From positions 16,695,201 to 16,759,200 of the forward strand of contig OX463835.1 of NCBI GenBank assembly GCA_949825045.1: 64,000 nucleotides of DNA. Reading direction: 5' to 3'. Made by a program: the position numbers and the translations under genes. Source of the DNA: Argyresthia goedartella. Taxonomy: Eukaryota; Arthropoda; Insecta; Lepidoptera; Argyresthiidae. The notes under the pieces are model-generated. The model made no database searches. It was not told where the DNA came from and worked only from the letters and a program-made list of their open reading frames with translations. Shown here one piece after another: positions 43,662 to 52,989 of this stretch (its first letter is position 1; the number at the start of each line of letters is the position of its first letter).

Positions 43662-43893
43662 GGCTGACTGACGACAATGACGAGACAGACTGACGACAAT
43701 GACGAGACAGACTGACGACAATGACGAGACAGACTGACGACAATGACGAGACAGACTGACGACAATGACGAGACAGACTGACGACAATGACGAGACAGAC
43801 TGACGACAATGACGAGACAGACTGACGACAATGACGAGACAGACTGACGACAATGACGAGACAGACTGACGACAATGACGAGACAGACTGACG
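43662..43893. repeat. tandem repeat, 22-bp unit, about 10.5 copies
   Basis: Unit GACTGACGACAATGACGAGA plus CA, almost invariant, flanked by related GGCTGACTG text. A 22-bp stop-free unit keeps every minus-strand frame open, which explains the overlapping 80-130 codon frames there. Confidence 0.93.
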
Positions 43894-44154
43894 GACAGAC
43901 ATTCTATATTTTTAAAACGACGACTTTGGTACTCTGACACGAGACAGACGAGACTTTGACAACACCTTGTGCTAGTGAAATTAAATTGAGACCCTGGATT
44001 TATTCAAGTGCTTTTATTAGTAAATCCACCAGCTAGCAGTCCAATCAGTATGTATATATATATAGAATTTGTATGTGTATGTTATGTATGTATGTATTTA
44101 TATAATTTGTACGTGTATGTTATGTAGTATGTATGTATATAACATTATATAAAT

Positions 44155-44375
44155 TAGGTGTAGTAGTAGTAATAGGTATATGTACCTACTTATATTATTA
44201 TTGTGTATGAATAATTTTGTTGTGCAAATAGGTTTTACTCTCACAATCCACTTTCCTTTCCTATCTGGGTTTGCTGGTAGAAATCTCTTTTATAGAGACA
44301 AGCGGCCTTTTGTTCATAAATTTTTCTTTGCATTGTATCGTCTCTGTATGATTGTTTTTGTGCAATAAAGTATTA
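44155..44375 (+). mobile_element. LINE-beta 3' tail
   Basis: GGTTTGCTGGTAGAAATCTC, TATAGAGACAAGCGGCCTTT and TTGTGCAATAAAGTATTAA. One stem base of the hairpin is changed. Confidence 0.75.
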
Positions 44376-44579
44376 ATTCATTAATGGATTCCGGCTGTTA
44401 AGTGCTGTTAATTCGTTTAAGTGTGTCGAGGCCTTGACTGTCAGAAGACAGATTGTCGTTGCCTCCTTATCGTCTATGTAGACGACATTCAGATCCCGAA
44501 CGGGCAGGAAAATATAGGGCTTAAAGTCAGGTTTTTTTAAAGATTTTAGGTTCGTGAATTATTTAACAAGTATACTGGC

Positions 44580-44680
44580 GGTGAGCTCCGTGGTCTAATG
44601 GGTTTCACGCTTGCTTCTCACACAGGAGATGCGGGTTCGAATCCTGACCATGTACCGATGAGATAATTTATTTATTTTAA
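44580..44680 (+). mobile_element. SINE-C head
   Basis: GAGCTCCGTGGTCTAATGGG, TTTCACGCTTGCTTCTCACA and B box GGTTCGAATCCTGACC, followed by GAGATAATTTATTT. It is tRNA-like, but a family member rather than a gene: the same head is in 8990, 39735 and 49400. Confidence 0.65.
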
Positions 44681-44689
44681 GTAAGGAGC

Positions 44690-44876
44690 CCCCTTAAATA
44701 TTAGTATTTGTTGTTATAGCGGCAACAGAAATACATCATCTGTGAAGATTCCATCTGTCTAACTATCACGGTTCATGAGATACAGCCTGGTGACAGACGG
44801 ACAGACAGACAGTCGGGCAGTGGAGTCTTAGTAACAGGGTCCCGTTTTTACACTTTGCGTACGGAACCCTAAAAAA
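44690..44876 (+). repeat. dispersed degenerate repeat (family P), long copy
   Basis: GCGGCAACAGAAATACATCA, ATACAGCCTGGTGACAGACG, TTAGTAACAGGGTCCCGTTT and CGGAACCCTAAAAA. Confidence 0.65.
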
Positions 44877-44894
44877 TGGGTCTCCCATAGTAAC

Positions 44895-45130
44895 TGACGA
44901 CCGGTTTAGCCTAGCGGGTAATGACCCTGCCTACGAAGCTGACGGTCCTGGGTTCGAATCCCGGTAAGGGCAAATATTTGTGTGATGAGCATGAATATTT
45001 GTTTCTTAGTCTTGTATGTTTTCTATGTATTTACATAAGTATTTATCTCTATTAAATATATCGCCGTCTAGTGCCCGTAACACAAGTCTAGTTTAGCTTA
45101 TAGTATGGGTCTAGTTCGATTTGTGTAAGA
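44895..45130 (+). mobile_element. tRNA-headed SINE, fourth type
   Basis: Head ACCGGTTTAGCCTAGCGGGT, B box GGTTCGAATCCCGG. The body has AAATATTTGTGTGATGAGCA and GTATTTATCTCTATTAAATA, then TAGTATGGGTCTAGTTCGAT. It resembles SINE-A in the GCAAATATTTG region but differs elsewhere. Confidence 0.65.
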
Positions 45131-45199
45131 TTATCCCCTAATATTTATTTTAAAAAAAAACTTGCGATCGGACAATGAATCGGAAGGACTAATATATTT

Positions 45200-45308
45200 G
45201 TTCACTTGTGGCCAAATGTTACTCTGGGAAAGTTGTTCATAATGATTCATGATGATAATGATTCCCCCAAAACATGGTCAGCTAATTAAATGTCATCCCC
45301 GTGTAAAG
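45200..45308 (+). repeat. MITE family G, right-end fragment
   Basis: TTGTGGCCAAATGTTACTCT, GGAAAGTTGTTCATAATG and ATGGTCAGCTAATTAAATGT, matching the right end of 16600-16866. Confidence 0.65.
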
Positions 45309-45381
45309 AGTTGGGTTAGGTATGTACTTATAGATCTGGTATTAACTGGTTTTAATTGAAAACATTTTCTCTAATTTTCAG

Positions 45382-45476
45382 AAGACGATGAACGACCACC
45401 AAGCCTTAGGAAACGGTTTGCCATAGACCTAAGAACGCCGGAAGAAATAGAAGCGGACTTAGAAACTGAAGCTTAA
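45382..45476 (+). CDS. PTB-domain protein gene, last coding exon
   Basis: Acceptor TTTTCAG|AAG, phase 1 in. Encodes EDDERPPSLRKRFAIDLRTP and EEIEADLETEA, then TAA. This short acidic-basic tail lies outside the PTB fold. Total for the gene is 193 residues. No obvious AATAAA lies in the next few hundred bases, so the 3'UTR end is undetermined; it may extend through the inverted repeat at 45545-45666. Confidence 0.85.
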
Positions 45477-45544
45477 ATAATATAGCACAAAACTGAGTAA
45501 GTTCCAGCGGTAGTGGGTAGTCGTCTGACGTCTATTTGGTGCTC

Positions 45545-45666
45545 CTTCTGACCCACCGTACCATCGCCCATACCCACAGTGGTACGGTGGGTCAGAAGAG
45601 GTAGCGAAAAATAATTACCCACCGTACCACTGGGGGTATGGGCGGTGTTACGGTGGGTCAGAAGGG
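45545..45666. repeat. compound inverted repeat after the PTB-gene stop codon
   Basis: CTTCTGACCCACCGTACCA (45545-45563) pairs perfectly with 45580-45598 across a 16-base spacer. The whole left block also pairs with 45615-45666 (ACCCACCGTACCAC, GGTATGGGCG, ACGGTGGGTCAGAAG). It starts 69 bp after the TAA and would form a stable hairpin if transcribed. Confidence 0.85.
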
Positions 45667-45787
45667 TTTGGTGCGAGACTTCAGTGCGTGGTCGGCATAG
45701 AGGTCATCGCTGACGTACACACGACCGCGCTTCCGTACAGCTAAAGATTGTTCAATCAAATATGGTTTGTAGGTTGTGCTGTCTAGA

Positions 45788-46252
45788 TATGACGCAGTTA
45801 CTTGGTTTATAAGACACTTAACTAGCTCTCTAGACTGTTAATTAATTACCGACGTTTAACCAAGTCACTAAAATTCCGTCAGACAAGTGAGTGAATGAAA
45901 CGTTTAAAGAGTTGTCTAAACGTTCCTAGGCAACAAGAAATATTCAATATAAATATTTTTTTATGTGTACCTAAGTGGGCTAAGTGGGCTTCACTTCGCT
46001 CACCCCCTTTACCCTTCACCTAAGCTACCGCAATGTTTTGCCCTGATATAAGCTGTGCAAATCAGCTGTTGTCGTGACGCCATCTTGTTTTCCAACAAGC
46101 TGGCTTTCGGTAAGACAGATAGTAAAACGTTTTCGACGATGCTTTATTTAAATCAAAATGTTAGTGACTTGGTTAAACGTCGGCATTTAATTAACGGTCT
46201 AGAGAGTTAGTTAAGTGTCTGATTTAACCAACCAACTGCGACAGATATACTA
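45788..46252. mobile_element. MITE-E with about 88-bp inverted ends
   Basis: Left GACACTTAACTAGCTCTCTA...CGACGTTTAACCAAGTCACT and right AGTGACTTGGTTAAACGTCG...TAGAGAGTTAGTTAAGTGTC are inverted copies. A type-A MITE core fragment lies in the middle. Target duplication not defined. Confidence 0.8.
45955..46085 (-). mobile_element. MITE type A fragment inside MITE-E
   Basis: TTCACTTCGCTCACCCCCTT, CACCTAAGCTACCGCAATGT and GCTGTGCAAATCAG. Truncated at both ends relative to full copies. Confidence 0.7.
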
Positions 46253-46792
46253 TCGTGGCACGCTTGCGGTAAGAAATATAAAGTATGTTTACAGAGCAAA
46301 ACCTAAAACCCATATTTGAATGAACATGTTCTGCAAATACCATATGTTTCTTGAAGAAAGTTGTCCATAATGATGGGTTTATTCCTCAAAATATCATCAG
46401 CTATTTAAATGTCACCTTGTATACATACAGAGCAGAACCTAAACCCCATATTTGAATGAGAAGTCTTTAGCTGCACGGGAGCAGGGCCGCATAGGTCAGC
46501 GATGATCTTTAGTCAGCTACGACCTCAGCGCGTAATCACCCTTCCCGCACCGATCTACTACCGCAGGCACCTAATCAGTCAGCCTAACGCTATTTTAATA
46601 ACTACAAGGTATTTTATAATATTATTTTACCTGGGCGTCTGACTATAAAGAAACAGTATTGTCGCTTTTCCGGACGCAGACATAAATACAGGTGTTGTTT
46701 TGTAAAGTTACGCACGACTTAGTTATTTACACGATATCGAAGCAAAAATAAATATATAAAAAGTGAGAAAAATACCTAAAAATAATTAAATC
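46253..46792. other. family G fragment, otherwise nothing recognised
   Basis: 46330-46428 carries a decayed G end (ATGTTTCTTGAAGAAAGTTG, ATCATCAGCTATTTAAATGT). The rest has no recognisable feature. Confidence 0.45.
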
Positions 46793-47010
46793 CGAGTCGG
46801 CAGTGACCCTGCCTACGAAACCAAGGGTCCTGGGTTCGAGTCCCGGCGGGGACAAATATTTGTTTGATGAGAACGGATGTTTGTACCCTTGTCATGGTTG
46901 TTTGTCTATCTAATATAATTATCCATATAAGTATGTGTATCGTTGTCTAGTACCAAGATACAGGGAATCCTAGTTAGGGGTTAGATCAATTTGTGTAAAT
47001 GGTGTCCAAG

Positions 47011-47046
<36 letters not shown>
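46793..47046 (+). mobile_element. SINE-A copy with long (ATT)n tail
   Basis: Starts CCGAGTCGGCAGTGACCCTG, B box GGTTCGAGTCCCGG, end GTCCAAGGTATT with about 12 ATT units. The head lacks the first few bases. Confidence 0.85.
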
Positions 47047-47048
<2 letters not shown>

Positions 47049-47096
47049 ATTTTGGCCTTACTTCAATCGCTTGTTACCGCGAAGGCAACACCGGGC

Positions 47097-47186
47097 ACAC
47101 CCGTGGGGCACACGGGGCGCTGGTGGACACCCGTGGGGCACACGGGGCGCTGGTGGACACCCGTGGGGCACACGGGGCGCTGGTGG
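47097..47186. repeat. tandem repeat, 30-bp unit, three identical copies
   Basis: Unit ACACCCGTGGGGCACACGGG plus GCGCTGGTGG at 47097, 47127 and 47157, without differences. Very GC-rich against its surroundings. Open frames (GAHGALVDTR repeats) are by-products. Confidence 0.93.
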
Positions 47187-47214
47187 ACTGGTACCACTTT
47201 GGGACAAATTGAAC

Positions 47215-47690
47215 ACGGCAATGTGTAAACCCTATCATAATATCATAATCATAAACCCTCTTTACTGCGTCCAAAAACCACAAGTAACGTCCAGCATAAT
47301 GATAAACTTATTGGTAAAAACTCATTTCTTATCTGAATATTGATCATTATGATCATAATGTACCAAAATTTGTCAATTTATGACATCCAAATTTCGAACG
47401 CCGACGCCCGCCAGCGTGCCGCCCCTAGTTTGTCTGTGAAGTTGGTACTACATAACAAGCTAAACAATTGCAGAGCAATGATCAACGCCACATTGCCGGT
47501 GAAACATGCGGTTCCTGAACACATCAAAGAGAGCCTATGATATGTGTGTAGATGAACTAGTGTATGTAACTGTACATAATTAAATTAGGCATTAAAACTC
47601 TCGAGTGATAAACCCACTCTCGAATATTAATGTCCTCCATTATGTAGCAGTCACATAAACTACTATTTTAACTAATAAGCAGTAAACTAT
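47215..47690 (-). repeat. dispersed element D, inverted
   Basis: AAACCCTCTTTACTGCGTCC at the left and GCAGTCACATAAACTACTAT at the right correspond to the ends of 34545-34985. The palindrome ATTATGATCATAAT is inside. Confidence 0.7.
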
Positions 47691-47922
47691 CGTCCCAGAG
47701 GCGGGTAACTTTACTAAAAATCACCCTGCGTATATAGTTAAAAGATGAAATCCAAATAACTTGCACTATTAATAATGAAATGATATGCGGCCTGAGAGAC
47801 CCTTGACATGTAAAGATTAACAGTTTCCTTTGCTACACAATACGGGAACGGCTTGGCGTCTAAATGTGAAGCACAACATTCAGAAACGATGATAAATATA
47901 TAGTAGATAGTTCAGAAAACAT

Positions 47923-48284
47923 CAATTACTTACTGTTCTGACAACCGCTTCGGGACTCCTGGTACAGAGGATCAGCGCGGTACAATTACTTACTGTTCTG
48001 ACAACCGCTTCGGGACTCCTGGTACAGAGGATCAGCGCGGTACAATTACTTACTGTTCTGACAACCGCTTCGGGACTCCTGGTACAGAGGATCAGCGCGG
48101 TACAATTACTTACTGTTCTGACAACCGCTTCGGGACTCCTGGTACAGAGGATCATCGCGGTACAATTACTTACTGTTCTGACAACCGCTTCGGGACTCCT
48201 GGTACAGAGGATCAGCGCGGTACAATTACTTACTGTTCTGACAACCGCTTCGGGACTCCTGGTACAGAGGATCAGCGCGGTACA
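47923..48284. repeat. minisatellite, 60-bp unit, six copies
   Basis: Unit CAATTACTTACTGTTCTGAC...GGATCAGCGCGGTA, identical except one base in the fourth copy (ATCATCG). The part CGCTTCGGGACTCCTGGTAC...CAGAGGATCAGCGCGG resembles the LINE-epsilon end coding YRSGAFLMQR..QRG, and LINE-epsilon sequence resumes directly after the array. Probably amplified from that LINE (inference). Confidence 0.9.
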
Positions 48285-48605
48285 AATGTAATGCTGCCAA
48301 TGTCATGACGACCCGAATGGCTGAGTCGGCAGTGACCCTGCCTACGAAGCCAAGGGTCCCGGGTTCGAGTCCCGGTGGGGGCAAATATTTGTTGATGAGA
48401 AGGGATGTTTGTACCCTAGTCATTGTGTATCTATCTAATTATAATAAGTATCTATATAAGTATGTGTATCGTTGTCTAGTACCCAAGATACAGGGAATCC
48501 TAGTTTGGGGCTAGATCAATGTATGTAAATAGTGTCCAAGGTATTATTATTATTATTTATTAATGAACACCTTTAGGGCGGGCGGTTCTTGGGGCGGTTT
48601 GTTTG
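48285..48605 (+). pseudogene. LINE-epsilon C-terminal scrap split by SINE-A
   Basis: AATGCTGCCAATGTCATG before the SINE and AACACCTTTAGGGCGGGCGG after it together encode NAANVM and NTFRAGGSWGGLFV, matching 63150-63215. The SINE occupies 48308-48562. Confidence 0.6.
48308..48562 (+). mobile_element. SINE-A copy, full length
   Basis: Head GACCCGAATGGCTGAGTCGG, B box GGTTCGAGTCCCGG, end GTCCAAGGTATTATTATTAT. It is inserted within a LINE-epsilon C-terminal segment. Confidence 0.87.
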
Positions 48606-49145
48606 TGTAATTAATATGTATAATTTGTATTATTTTGTTTAGTTGTGACCAAAGCTTTGTGTTGATTTTTGACTTAGTATTTGATTTTAAATTGATTAAT
48701 TAACGTTTGTTCTATAACTACTACTAGTAACTAGTATATGGAAAGTAAAAGAGAGGTGGACGTGTGAGGGGTATTATTTAATATTCTTAACTAATTTACC
48801 AATGCAAGTATAAGTGTACATATTAAGTAACTACGATATTTGTAATCACTATCACCCCTAATTTTATACACATTTTTGTTGTATATATTTTAATTTTAAA
48901 TTTGTTTATAGACAGTAAACCAAAGGTTTAGCTTAGTTTTCTTAAAGTTTTTGATTTGAACTATTTACTTTACTGCACTTTATTTCCTTTATGTAACAAA
49001 AATCAAATGTATAGTTGTAGACTAGGCTTGAACATCGCATGTGATTTATTATAATTAAAAATGTATAAATACGATCAAAGAAATATTCCAAAATAAATGT
49101 TATTTAATTAACTTTACAGTTTTTAAATTAACTTTCATAGCGTAC
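48606..49145. other. AT-rich, possibly LINE 3'UTR
   Basis: Continues from the LINE-epsilon stop without further coding signal. It is likely that element's 3'UTR or plain intergenic DNA. Confidence 0.35.
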
Positions 49146-49425
49146 GGGGTGGCAGAGGCAGAATTGGGCCCACTTTGAGCCCAATTCTGCCTCTGCCACT
49201 TCTTGATTCTTGAGCCAGTTATTCGATACTCCGTTTTTAGTGACAGGGGGCTATCCCATCGCTGCAGCTATGGAGTAATGAAGGTCTCCTCACGATGTTT
49301 TTCCATCACCGTTAGAACGTCTGTCCGTATAATGTGCTTAATTATCTCATTGGTATATGGTCAGGAATCGAACCTGCATCTCCTATATGAGAAGCAAGCG
49401 TAAAACCCATCAGACCATGAAGCTC
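49146..49425 (-). repeat. repeat with perfect foldback and SINE-C-like head
   Basis: The plus-strand left edge GGGGTGGCAGAGGCAGAATT matches 29280 and 56620. A perfect 21-bp inverted duplication (49149-49169 and 49179-49199) surrounds a 9-base spacer. The right part (GGTCAGGAATCGAACCTGCA) is an inverted SINE-C head. Confidence 0.7.
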
Positions 49426-49607
49426 GTTTATTAACTTTCCTCTTAATGAATACAAAAACAACTAATTATGTCATAGCAATGAAACTTGACTGTAGCTCAT
49501 CTTTGCTATGGAGTCTCAATATTACACAAAAGTTTGTTTCAAACAACATTAATGTTACAGTAAGTGTAATGTGTATTTGTATGATACAAATTTATTTATT
49601 AATGTAA

Positions 49608-49898
49608 CTATTGATTACAGCTGATTTCCTCCAATATTGCTAAAACAAACGAGACTTCATTTATGGTTCTAGAAGTTTCGTTGTCATGTGTTTTAATATA
49701 TCTCATATAATTCTTCTCCAGGCCGTTTGCCGCGCTCTTTTCGATCAGCTCCAAACAGCGATTCGTGAAGATATGAAGCAGAACTGTCAAATATTGCTTC
49801 TTGACAGGTTTTGACAGATAGAGTTGCTTAATGTTTTCGAACCAATGCTGTTCCTTATATTTAGTTACTAGGGCTATGTGCTTGATGGCGTTGTGAAA
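49608..49898 (-). CDS. secreted 1104-residue protein gene, last exon
   Basis: Acceptor GTTTCAG|TTT, phase 0 in. Encodes FHNAIKHIALVTKYKEQHWF, a Leu/Lys-rich helical stretch, then a stop after ILEEISCNQ. Overlapping AATAAA signals lie at 49591-49600, just 8 bp past the stop, implying a very short 3'UTR. The helical character (no low complexity, unlike exons 1 and 2) suggests a folded C-terminal domain of unknown kind. Confidence 0.8.
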   Translation of the reverse strand, partial: FHNAIKHIALVTKYKEQHWFENIKQLYLSKPVKKQYLTVLLHIFTNRCLELIEKSAANGLEKNYMRYIKTHDNETSRTINEVSFVLAILEEISCNQ

Positions 49899-50144
49899 CT
49901 GAAACAATTCAATTGAATTACGTTATCTACACACGCAATGAACAACCGCAAATTACGACCAGCTTAAAGATAAAGTGTTTTGTTGGAAAACATTTTTTAT
50001 CTGTGAAAATATTATTATTGCTTCTTAATAACATCGAATTGGATGCTTTTCTTATTATATTAAAATTTTGAACATCTCTGAAAAACAAAGCAATTTGATT
50101 TGACCTCAATTTAAATTTGAAATTAAATGTCAGCATGCAGCAAT

Positions 50145-50345
50145 GCCGGTCGTAACATGCGGTTCATGAACACATCATGGAGAGATATAATATGTGTCGA
50201 TAAATCGTTGTATGTAACTATACATAATTAGGCATTAAAACAATCGTGTGGTGTTATTATAAAACTCGCCTGTCGGCTCTTATTCACCCAAACTCGTATT
50301 TAAATGCCTTTCATTGTGTAACAGTCACATAAACTACTATTTATG
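50145..50345 (-). repeat. dispersed element D, partial, in intron 3
   Basis: ACATGCGGTTCATGAACACA and GTGTAACAGTCACATAAACT match one half of element D, inverted. It lies in an intron of the 1104-residue protein gene. Confidence 0.65.
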
Positions 50346-50688
50346 ATTAATTATTGTAAAATAAACGGAATCTTTTTACCTGTAAATAAAGCAAGATCAA
50401 AATCAAATAAAAATATACTTATAACTGCCAAATAAGTAGGGTTTGAGTAATTTTCGGCAAAGCCAAGTCAATCGTAATCAGCTGGTCAGAAATCGTTGAT
50501 GCCGCTGATGACGGACAGAAGAGGAAGGGTGTTATTGAGGCTCTATGCTCCCAATGGGTAAGAGGATCCAAGAAGAACATGAGGAAGGAATAAGTAAGTG
50601 CCTGCGAAAGTATTTCGGTGCCGTAGGGCTGTTACGTCAGCCCTCAGCAACGAACCAACTAAATATAATACTCTATGAAATTACTCAC

Positions 50689-51058
50689 TTCGCTCAAACT
50701 GCCCTGCAAATAAAACAAGAATTTTTTGAAATCTTTCTTCTCATTTTTTGTCATTTGATTTTTGTCGCTTCCATGTTTCGCGATCTCCTTATCTTTTCGC
50801 AACAAATCGTGCAATATAGAATTGATTTCTTCAATTGTCTTTCTGTTGCTTTCATAATTTCGCCTATTATTATTCACAGGTAGTTGATTTCTCGTCAAAT
50901 CTACTAGGTCTATTAACGCTTTATGTTTCTCGTCTTCATACGGTTTAGTTTTGAGTTTCTTTTGTAGTATTTTATTTGCTTCTTTAAATAAGTATTGGGA
51001 ATACTTTAATATTTCTGTGTCACATGTATGGGATTGTATTTTACGCTCTTCAGCTTCA
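50689..51058 (-). CDS. secreted 1104-residue protein gene, exon 3
   Basis: Acceptor TTTACAG|TGAAG, donor GAA|GTGAGT; phase 2 in, phase 0 out. Encodes CEAEERKIQSHTCDTEILKY, then LVDLTRNQLPVNNNRRNYES and FKKFLFYLQGSLSE. Heptad-like charged helices; no recognised domain. Confidence 0.8.
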
Positions 51059-51266
51059 CTGTAAAAGATGTAAATTATTTATTATAATAAGGATAATTAT
51101 TTATCTAGAATATCCAAGGCTTTTTTTATTAATTTATCCGGTTATATTCGACAATCTTCAACTACATATGTTTGCTAAGAGATTAGTTAGGTACATATTT
51201 ATTTATTTATGCTGCTCAAGTTAGGAAATAATCGTGAGTTCTTAATTATTTTATAAACATACTCAC

Positions 51267-52560
51267 CACAAGTCAGTCAGTTTCTGCAAAGCCGCTTCAA
51301 TATCCACCGTTGTTTCTAACCAGTTATACTGCTTTAGTCCATCGCTGTCCTTTTCAACCAAATCCTTTAGAGCTTTGACATATCTGTCAACTTCTATATC
51401 GGATTTTGCACTACGAAGTAAGTAACTTTGCGTATCATTTTTAGGTTTATCATCACCGTGATGATATACTTCGGGAGAATATGGATCCTCATAGCCTTCT
51501 TGTGGTTTCGTCTTATTAAAAATATTAAAGTAAGTTGGAACCTTATAGACTGGTTTTTCATAATCATTTAAATTAAAGAGATATTTCTTAGCATTTGAAA
51601 TACCATCTGAGAACAGTTCGGGACTATATTGGTATTCTGGCCTCCGTTTGCCGCTTGGTTCATCACAACATGCCTTGAGACCGCAGCCACCACAATGCCG
51701 ACGTTCAGTTTCTGCATGATATTCATTAATGTAGTCATAATCTAGCCCCATGCTATCTGACAAGCGTTTTAACAGGGACCCGTGCCTAATTTTGTGACGT
51801 TTAGTTGTCAACTGTTTCAAAAGTTGTGACACGACTTTGCGATTTGATGATAACACTTGTTTCAAATTTTTTAAATGACTTTCTGGTACTGTTTTTGAAA
51901 GTCCATTGGAATCTTCAAAAATATGAGGGAATGTAATTGTTTTAGTCGGTTTTCCTTGTGAGAAGGTTACATCTTGATAATAAAATGATGTATCTTGATC
52001 TGACGTTTCGGGTTTCTTTGCTGTATTAACTTCAAGTAGACCACTATCTTTCTCAAAAACTATATTTACATATTCCTTGCCAGAATTCTCATCTAAGCTG
52101 ACATCGATTATGTTTTTTTTTGTTTTGTCATTACTTTTGTGAGGCGGCCTATAGTAATAATCATAGCTCAGAGCTTCTCTTGAGTTTTTTGTCGCGTTCT
52201 TTTTCTTGACTTTGTTGGGATTTCGAACCATTGGACCATTCAACGCTGTAGGTATTTTCAAACCTCGGATATTCTTGATATTTTTTCGTCCAAACACTAT
52301 CCCGTCATAATCTTCCAATTTAAAATCTGCTGGTTGGCCAACATTATCTTTGAAGTTTTTGATCTCTTCATCCTGATTTGGCCCAAAATGATTATAGGCA
52401 TTAAAGTAGGCATTTTTAGCTGCATAGTTGTACACAGGTACAACATATGGTTGCTCCTTATTGGGATCAATTCTATTCATAGTTTCTTGCTCCCTTTTTC
52501 TTGCAATGTGTTCGTGTTTCTTCCCTGTAGACTTCGTGATAAAAGGCGGATTGTTTGGAT
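51267..52560 (-). CDS. secreted 1104-residue protein gene, exon 2
   Basis: Acceptor ATTAG|ATCC, donor TGTG|GTGAGT; phase 1 in, phase 2 out. Starts DPNNPPFITKSTGKKHEHIA. It contains Tyr/Asn-rich stretches (PVYNYAAKNAYFNAYNHFGP), basic clusters and a cysteine knot-like HCGGCGLKACC at about residues 741-751, followed by dibasic GKRRPE. Further on are Pro/Tyr motifs (PVYKVPTYFNIF). No family recognised. The Tyr-rich, charged composition is reminiscent of extracellular matrix or cuticle-associated proteins, but that is weak inference. The open frame alone ends at TGA 51263, within a consensus donor, so splicing rather than termination is preferred. Confidence 0.82.
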
Positions 52561-52989
52561 CTAATCAAATAAAAGATGTTAGTAAATTTAAAATGTTAGA
52601 AAGGACCGAGTCAAATGACGTCTACGTGTCCAGGCCCAGCCCGCTCTACAACGGGTTTCCTAACAGCAGATGAATAAGTGAAATATATTTCTGTATCACG
52701 AAGTGTCATCATTATGGATAAAAATTGTCTCCAGCTAGTTTTTGACAAATATGCAGTGACAAATATAGCCAGAAGTGGGCGGAAACATATTGCTGGTGAT
52801 GATGATGATGATGCGGTGCTAGGCGGCAGGTGTAAGTTATTTTAATAGCATGGGGAGACACTTAGGGACCAGCCACATAGGGTATGGAACGTTCGTCTTT
52901 GAAAATGTACAAAACGCTCGAAAATAAGGAGGCAATATACTGCCTTATTTATGTTCAAATATAAACCTCAACCAATCAATTTTACCCAC

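Noticed and set aside
43551..43940. Three overlapping minus-strand frames of 80-129 codons (LSRHCRQSVSSLSSVC repeats).
   Set aside because: They are by-products of a 22-bp tandem repeat without stop codons.
47922..48155. 77-codon frame with repeated ILCTRSPEAVVRTVSN.
   Set aside because: Encoded by the 60-bp tandem array at 47923-48284; not a gene.
52982..52989. Stop codon TAA ending the first exon of the 1104-residue protein gene at 52982, making it a single-exon gene.
   Set aside because: GTGGGT at 52989 joins the next exon in frame, and exons 2 to 4 then chain with agreeing phases to a single stop. The alternative donor GTAAAA gives the wrong phase.
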